Translations under genes and position numbers: made by a program
Notes under the pieces: model-generated
Database searches by the model: none
Told to the model about the DNA's origin: nothing
Seen by the model: the letters and a program-made list of their open reading frames with translations, nothing else
Shown here: piece after piece, positions 59,115 through 64,000 of the stretch
How positions within the stretch are numbered: the first letter of the stretch is position 1
Layout: each line of letters starts with the position of its first letter
NCBI RefSeq assembly: GCF_030272615.1
Contig: NC_081414.1
Span: 764,505,413-764,569,412 of the forward strand
DNA: 64,000 bases
Source of the DNA: Cryptomeria japonica
Lineage: Eukaryota > Streptophyta > Pinopsida > Cupressales > Cupressaceae
Direction of reading: 5' to 3'

Positions 59115-59830
59115 TGTTGAGCTTTAATGAGCAGATAAAACCGAAAAACACATACAACACAACAAAATAAAAATATAGATTAAAAACATAACATACAAAA
59201 TTATGTGGTTCACCATTAAAGATTACATCCATGAGAAAATAGAGAAATATCTTGTATTAACAGTTTCATGATAGCTTATGAGAGCTCTTTCTTAGTTTTT
59301 TTGTTGTTGCGTCCTGTTTAGGTCTGTTTTGGGGTGAATCCCCTATTTCTGTAGCTGGTTAGTAGTTGGTTAGACTCTATTTACTGTGCTTTACTTTATG
59401 TTGGATTTGGGTTTTAGGTCCCTGTAAAACCTACTTATCTTAATAAAAAACAGTTACATGATACATGGTTTGTACTCATCTCATCCATTTATACAAATAT
59501 ATTATAGCTAGCAAATATAAACATGGGAGAAGACAAAAGGTATGTGACCGTTGGACTTCACATTCTTAGCAATATTATGATGACAACAAATTTATTGATC
59601 AAAACAAGAGGCTTTACCAAAATAGGGCTCGAAAAACATTCCATCTTAACAAAACTAACTACAATATTAATTTTCAGCCATTATATGACTCCCCAACTAA
59701 TTTTGTTGTCTTTGTCTATACAACTCTTATTCATCCACATGATCAGATTATAGGTTTGAAACTACCAAAGGAGGTTCCAAAATCAATAGCTAATATATCT
59801 CCCCAGAGTAGATCAGTAGAATCAATTAAA
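59115..59830 (-). repeat. Copia E 5' LTR (far end uncertain)
   Basis: Starts on plus TGTTGAGCTTTAATGAGC right after the primer site. It is interrupted by the LINE tail at 59274-59448. The other end is not identified; the stretch beyond about 59830 shows no feature. Confidence 0.45.
59274..59448 (+). mobile_element. Short LINE 3' tail with target duplication
   Basis: 175 bp of LINE 3' end. It shares TAAAACCT...TCTTAATAAAAAAC with the end of the LINE at 13058. Flanks AACAGTTTCATGATA (59259-59273) and AACAGTTACATGATA (59449-59463) are a 15-bp duplication with one mismatch. Extreme 5' truncation, on the plus strand. Confidence 0.82.
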
Positions 59831-60409
59831 GCTTAGGAATGAGCTAAGGCTCAAACTTGCCTTCTCTTTAAAAAAGAGAAGCAAAAAAGACCCACGAAGT
59901 TAAGATCTTTGCCATGCTTGTATAAAAGGTGAAGGGTTCATTAAGTTTTGTATCTATTTGCTATAATTAAAAAGTTTGTGTTCAAGTTTGGACCCGAAAT
60001 ACTAATTGAATTAGAGGAAACTTGAACACACATGCATTTCAAGATGTGGAAGAGGTATATACAGTTTGGCATCATTTACCTATACTTGTGAAAAAAACAA
60101 GGTCGTCAATCAAAAATTCCAAAAGATTGGTCCAACAATGAATGCTCTTTCTAGTGTAGTTGAGATTTAAGATTTTGTCACAGTTAATGTGGAAGGTAAT
60201 GAAAATTCAAGCAACGCAATAGATGATTGATCACCGAAGGATTGAAAGAGATTTGTCTACTCCCAAAGTTGAAGCATATGCATCAACATGTCGATATGTT
60301 GGGGATGATAATGTTGTAATTCATTTGATTGATGTGATATTGTGACAACGATGACACATTATTCAAGAGGCCCTCAAAGAGGATCACGAGGAGAAGAACA
60401 TATGTTGGA
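59831..60409. other. Spacer, nothing recognised
   Basis: About 580 bp with no terminal repeat or motif I can identify; it may hold the rest of the Copia E LTR. Confidence 0.35.
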
Positions 60410-61592
60410 TGTTAGACAGTTCAAATAACCAGAAGACAACTAAGAGGGGGAGGAGTTGAATCCGTTGTCACAGATTACCAGAACTATTAGCAATTTAAAA
60501 CTTTAATACCGGAACCCAAAAAATTAATACCAAAATAGCGGTTAAACCAATTAAGCATAAACAATAATCACAGAATAAAAACCATCCACATGACACTAAG
60601 ATTTATATGTGGAAAACCCAGTAAAGGGAAAAACCACGGCGGGAAGCCTGCCCACAGTCAGATTATACTTCTGTAGTAAGTATGTGAATTGAAATTGAGG
60701 GGCCTGCACTTGCAAGAAGGCCGACAACCTAGAGTGCACTACTCATCACAAAAGGAGCCTCACTGACTACATAGAAATCTAGACTACAATCTGGAGAAGT
60801 GTTGAACTGCAAAATATAGCATCTCCTATGCCTGAGTACAGTTCCGGTTAAGCTCAATACCGGAGGACTGAATCCTCTTACATAAACCCAATTTGATCTC
60901 CAATGATCGACCAAATCCTTTGTCTGAATGATATTACATTATTCACACATTACATTCCTTGACCATGAGCTCTAACATAACCATGATGATCTACAATGAG
61001 ATCTTACATCTATATATACAAACCATCAACCATAAACAATTAGGTCGGCCACCAAATAATAAACCAATTACATAATTACAAACCATGTCGGCCTTAGACC
61101 AAACAAATAATATCTAACATATAAGACATCCCGAAAACGCATCGATAGGTCCAATCCACACGTTACATTAATGTCGGTCCATAACCTAGATCAACTGGGA
61201 CCCAGTATAGGTCAACATGCTACAACAATGATCTCCATCCACCAAGTCTCAAACATGATCACCAACAACATCCTGAAACTCCACCAGAAGCTGTACCAAC
61301 ACCACTTATGCAATTCATCAAAGATCTTCATCAAAATATCTGCAAGCAGGATAGCATCCGATCACCAGACCAAAACCAACTGACTGAATATGTGCACGAG
61401 TATCATGACAAAGCCAATTCCATCCCCAAACTATACTAGAGCCTACTAGATCATGTCGGATCTAAAAAAACCATAATCCCCTCAACCTACCGGGAGTAGA
61501 AGGGTGCCGGTAAAGCATCCAAAACAGCTAGTGTTGGCATCAATGACAAAACATCAATGCAACACATAATCAATTCCACCAAATGGGCAACA
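60410..61592 (-). repeat. Copia F 3' LTR
   Basis: Plus ends TGTTAGACAGTTCAAATAA and CCAAATGGGCAACA, collinear with the Copia B LTRs. Contains the GAGGGGGAGGAGTTGAATC and AAAAACCACGGCGGGAAGC blocks. Confidence 0.9.
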
Positions 61593-61935
61593 ATCTCCCC
61601 CTTTGGAATTAATGGCAACACTAAATGTTAAAAACATCTAAGTACCAAGAAATGCCAAACAAGTCTCCCACATACAACTCTAAATGTCAATATCTCTCCC
61701 CTCTACTTTTTCTTATTCATATCTCTCCCCCTTTGGCTTTTTATTTTTCTTTCTTTGTCTTTTTCACATCAATATCTCTCCCCCTTTGACATCAATGCTA
61801 GAAATCTGACAAATATATCAAAGCAAAAATATAAACCACTGAATTGCAAAGCTGACTACTCCCCCTGAGCAATAGTATCCCACATCAGTGCCATAATGAA
61901 TAATATCTTTGATAATGCATGTCAGTCTGATACCA
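61593..61935 (-). promoter_or_regulatory. Copia F polypurine tracts
   Basis: The main tract complement ATCTCCCCCTTTGG abuts the LTR. Further runs (CTCTCCCCTCTAC, two CTCTCCCCCTTTG, CTCCCCCTGAGC) follow at about 61693, 61724, 61775 and 61858. Confidence 0.65.
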
Positions 61936-62563
61936 AACTGCATCAATCAAGTCTCTACAGGAGGGGCGGAAACTCCCAATTTGTCTCTCAGGTACTCAAA
62001 TGATTCCTTGGGCAAAGGTTTAGTGAAAATATCTGCAATCTACTCTTTACTATTCACATAAACCAGTCTAACTTCATTTGCTTCCACCTTTTCCTTTAAA
62101 AAGTTATACTTGATAGATATGTGCTTTGTTTAAGAATGAAATACCAGATTATTTGATATATCAATAGCAATAGAGTTATCACAGTGAATAACTACCGGTG
62201 CATCACAATCCACCTTTATATCCTTCAACATTTGCTTCATCCATAAAAATTGTGTACATTTAGTAGCAACAACAACATATTCAGCTTCAACAATAGATAG
62301 AGAAGTACATGACTATTTCTTGCTGTTCATGAAACCAACTTCTTTCCAAGAAAGAAAGCTCCATCGGAAGTGCTTTTCCGGTCATCAATATCTCCAGCCC
62401 AATCAACATGTGTATATGCACATAAAGTAAAGTTATCATCCTTAGGGTACCACAAGCCATATTTTGATGTACCTTGCAAGTATCTAAAAATCCTTTTCAC
62501 CGCAATCTCAAGATTTTCTCTAGGATCACTATGAAATCTTGAAACAATACAAACAATATTCAT
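61936..62563 (-). pseudogene. Copia F RNase H
   Basis: 62327-62563 reads GIVCIVSRFHSDP-like sequence, then YLQGTSKYGLWYPKDDNF, HVDWAGDIDDRKSTSDGAFF and GKKLVS. After a stop it continues 61940-62320: SIVEAEYVVVATKCTQF, VIHCDNSIAIDI, TKHISIKYNFLKE and ADIFTKPLPK. Two stops break it. Confidence 0.88.
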
Positions 62564-63764
62564 CAGGCCTAGTTTGAGTCAAATAAAGTAGACTTCCGAT
62601 CATAGATTTGTATCTTGTAGGATTTACCAGTGCAAAAACATCTTTTCTTGTCAATTTCTCACTTGTAACAATAGGAGTACTTACTGGTTTTGAATCTCCC
62701 ATACCAAATTTCTTCAAAAATTCCTTAGCATATTTAGTTTGACAGATGAAAATACCTTTGTCAGTCTGAGTAATCTGCAAACCTAAGAAAAATTTCATCT
62801 CACCAATCATAGACATCTCAAATTCTTTCTCCATATTCTTAGAAAATTCTATGCATAACTTATCTTCACCTCCAAAAATAATGTCATCAACAAATACTTC
62901 AATAATCAGTAGAGCATCATTAGTGATCTTATAATATAAATTACTTTTAGCACTGCCCTTAGTAAAACCAAGCTTCAAAAGATATTTATCCAACGTTGCA
63001 TACCAATCTTTAGGTGCTTGTTTCAATCCATATAAAGGTTTCCTTAACCTGCAAACCATATTTGTATCATCTTATAGTGAAAAACCAACAGGTTGCTCAA
63101 TATAGAATTCCTCATCAAGATCCCCATTCAAAAATGCACATTTAACATCCATCTGATAAACCTTGTAGTTTTTGTAAGCAACATAGGCAAGAAATAATCT
63201 TACAGCTTCAATTCTAGCTACAGGTGCAAAAGTCTCACCATAATCAATTCCTTCCTTCTGAGAATATCCTTTACAAACCAATCTAGCCTTATTCCTTATA
63301 ACTTGACCATCCTCATTCAATTTATTCCTAAAAACCCATTTAGTTCCAATAACATTTTTATTTTTAGATCAGGGAACCAAGGTCCATGTGTTATTTTTCT
63401 CAATCTGATCTAATTCTTCTTCCATAGCTTTCAACCAATATTCATCTTTACATGCCTCAATTACTAATACCAGTTCAACTTGTGAAATTAAACACACCTG
63501 ATCAGTTGATAGTCTTCCTCTTATCATCACTCCATTGCTCTTATCCCCAATGATCTGATCTTCTGAATGATTCAATCTCACATACCTAGGAGTCTTTTGA
63601 CTTTCTGTTATTCCTCTTCCTTGTTCTTCAGTTATTTTAGAATTCTCTGATGCTGTCGGAGTAAATGGTTCAACACTCTGTTCTAGTAAAGGTGCTACCG
63701 GTTCAGATATAATCATTTCCACTGTCGGTTCCTTCTCATAAACTCTGATTTGACTTATGTTCAA
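62529..63764 (-). pseudogene. Copia F reverse transcriptase and linker
   Basis: 63369-63764: linker (RYVRLNHSEDQIIG) to [17 protein letters not shown]. 63072-63320: [46 protein letters not shown]. 62529-63059: [18 protein letters not shown], catalytic [40 protein letters not shown]. Single stops separate the pieces; otherwise well kept. Confidence 0.9.
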
Positions 63765-64000
63765 CTGTCTACTTTAACATTAACACTCTCCATAATTCTC
63801 TGCAATCTCTTGTTATAACATCTATATTCTTTGTTTTCATTAGAATAAACAAGAAATATGCCTTCATCACATCTAGGATGAAATTTCCCAACGATATCAT
63901 CTCTCTTTATATAACATCTACTACCAAAAATTCTGAAATACTTAACTATAGGTGTATTGCCAAACCATAATTCATAAGGTGTCTTACTGGTTTCTCCTTT
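63765..64000 (-). pseudogene. Copia F integrase C-terminal part (partial)
   Basis: Minus frames read TPYELWFGNTPIVKYFRIFG, then DEGIFLVYSNENKEYRCYN, the conserved end of Copia integrase, with the core beyond the window edge. Confidence 0.8.

Larger units (their letters stand above)
60410..64000 (-). mobile_element. Copia F, 3' part (runs off right edge)
   Basis: Close relative of Copia B: 3' LTR 60410-61592, polypurine region 61593-61935, RNase H, RT and the end of integrase to 64000. The left flank is TTGGA; the other flank is outside the window. Unlike Copia B its RNase H is uninterrupted, which gives the reference for the Copia B insertion points. Confidence 0.9.

Overview
The window is a piece of a large, AT-rich plant nuclear genome made almost entirely of retrotransposons, most nested in one another. 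I see no intact host gene, rRNA, tRNA or CRISPR. Copia-type elements with a tRNA-iMet-like primer site, RNase H-bearing LINEs, a long degenerate telomere-like tract and very long LTRs fit a seed plant, most likely a gymnosperm. That taxonomic call is inference.

Layout. (1) 1-11064: a window-scale inverted duplication. The left arm (1-3040, minus sense, split by a Copia LTR at 1165-2409) mirrors the right arm (4710 to about 6430, plus sense) around a CCCTAA-rich block at 3043-4200. Both arms carry arrays of short palindromes and then the start of the same unrecognised gag-like gene. The right copy of that gene runs, broken, to 9997. (2) 11065-20318: a decayed minus-strand LINE interrupted by a solo LTR (11505-12671, 5-bp duplication) and by a younger LINE (13058-19157, 17-bp duplication). 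The younger LINE has endonuclease, reverse transcriptase and RNase H, followed by an overlapping extra ORF. (3) 20319-48466: Copia A (minus strand) inserted in the same old LINE. Its 5' LTR is split twice: by a plus-strand non-autonomous LTR element N (26346-34769) encoding protease plus G-patch but no reverse transcriptase, and by Copia B (35971-48176). Copia B is itself split in its RNase H by two solo LTRs (37834-38779 and 38907-43093). (4) 48472-55100: a stub of the old LINE, an LTR related to N, and Copia C whose LTR holds solo LTR D. (5) 55100-58440: a cluster of intronless host-gene fragments (CCT chaperonin, RBP45/47 RNA-binding protein, type II metacaspase, plus unidentified pieces), all on the minus strand, followed by a MITE. 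(6) 58439-64000: remains of Copia E with a short LINE tail in its LTR, then Copia F running off the right edge.

Target-site duplications fix the order of insertion: old LINE, then the younger LINE, Copia A and a solo LTR; then N and Copia B into Copia A; then two LTR elements into Copia B. The signals most worth following are the palindrome arrays, the inverted duplication, the LINE with an ORF after pol, the protease/G-patch element and the captured-gene cluster.
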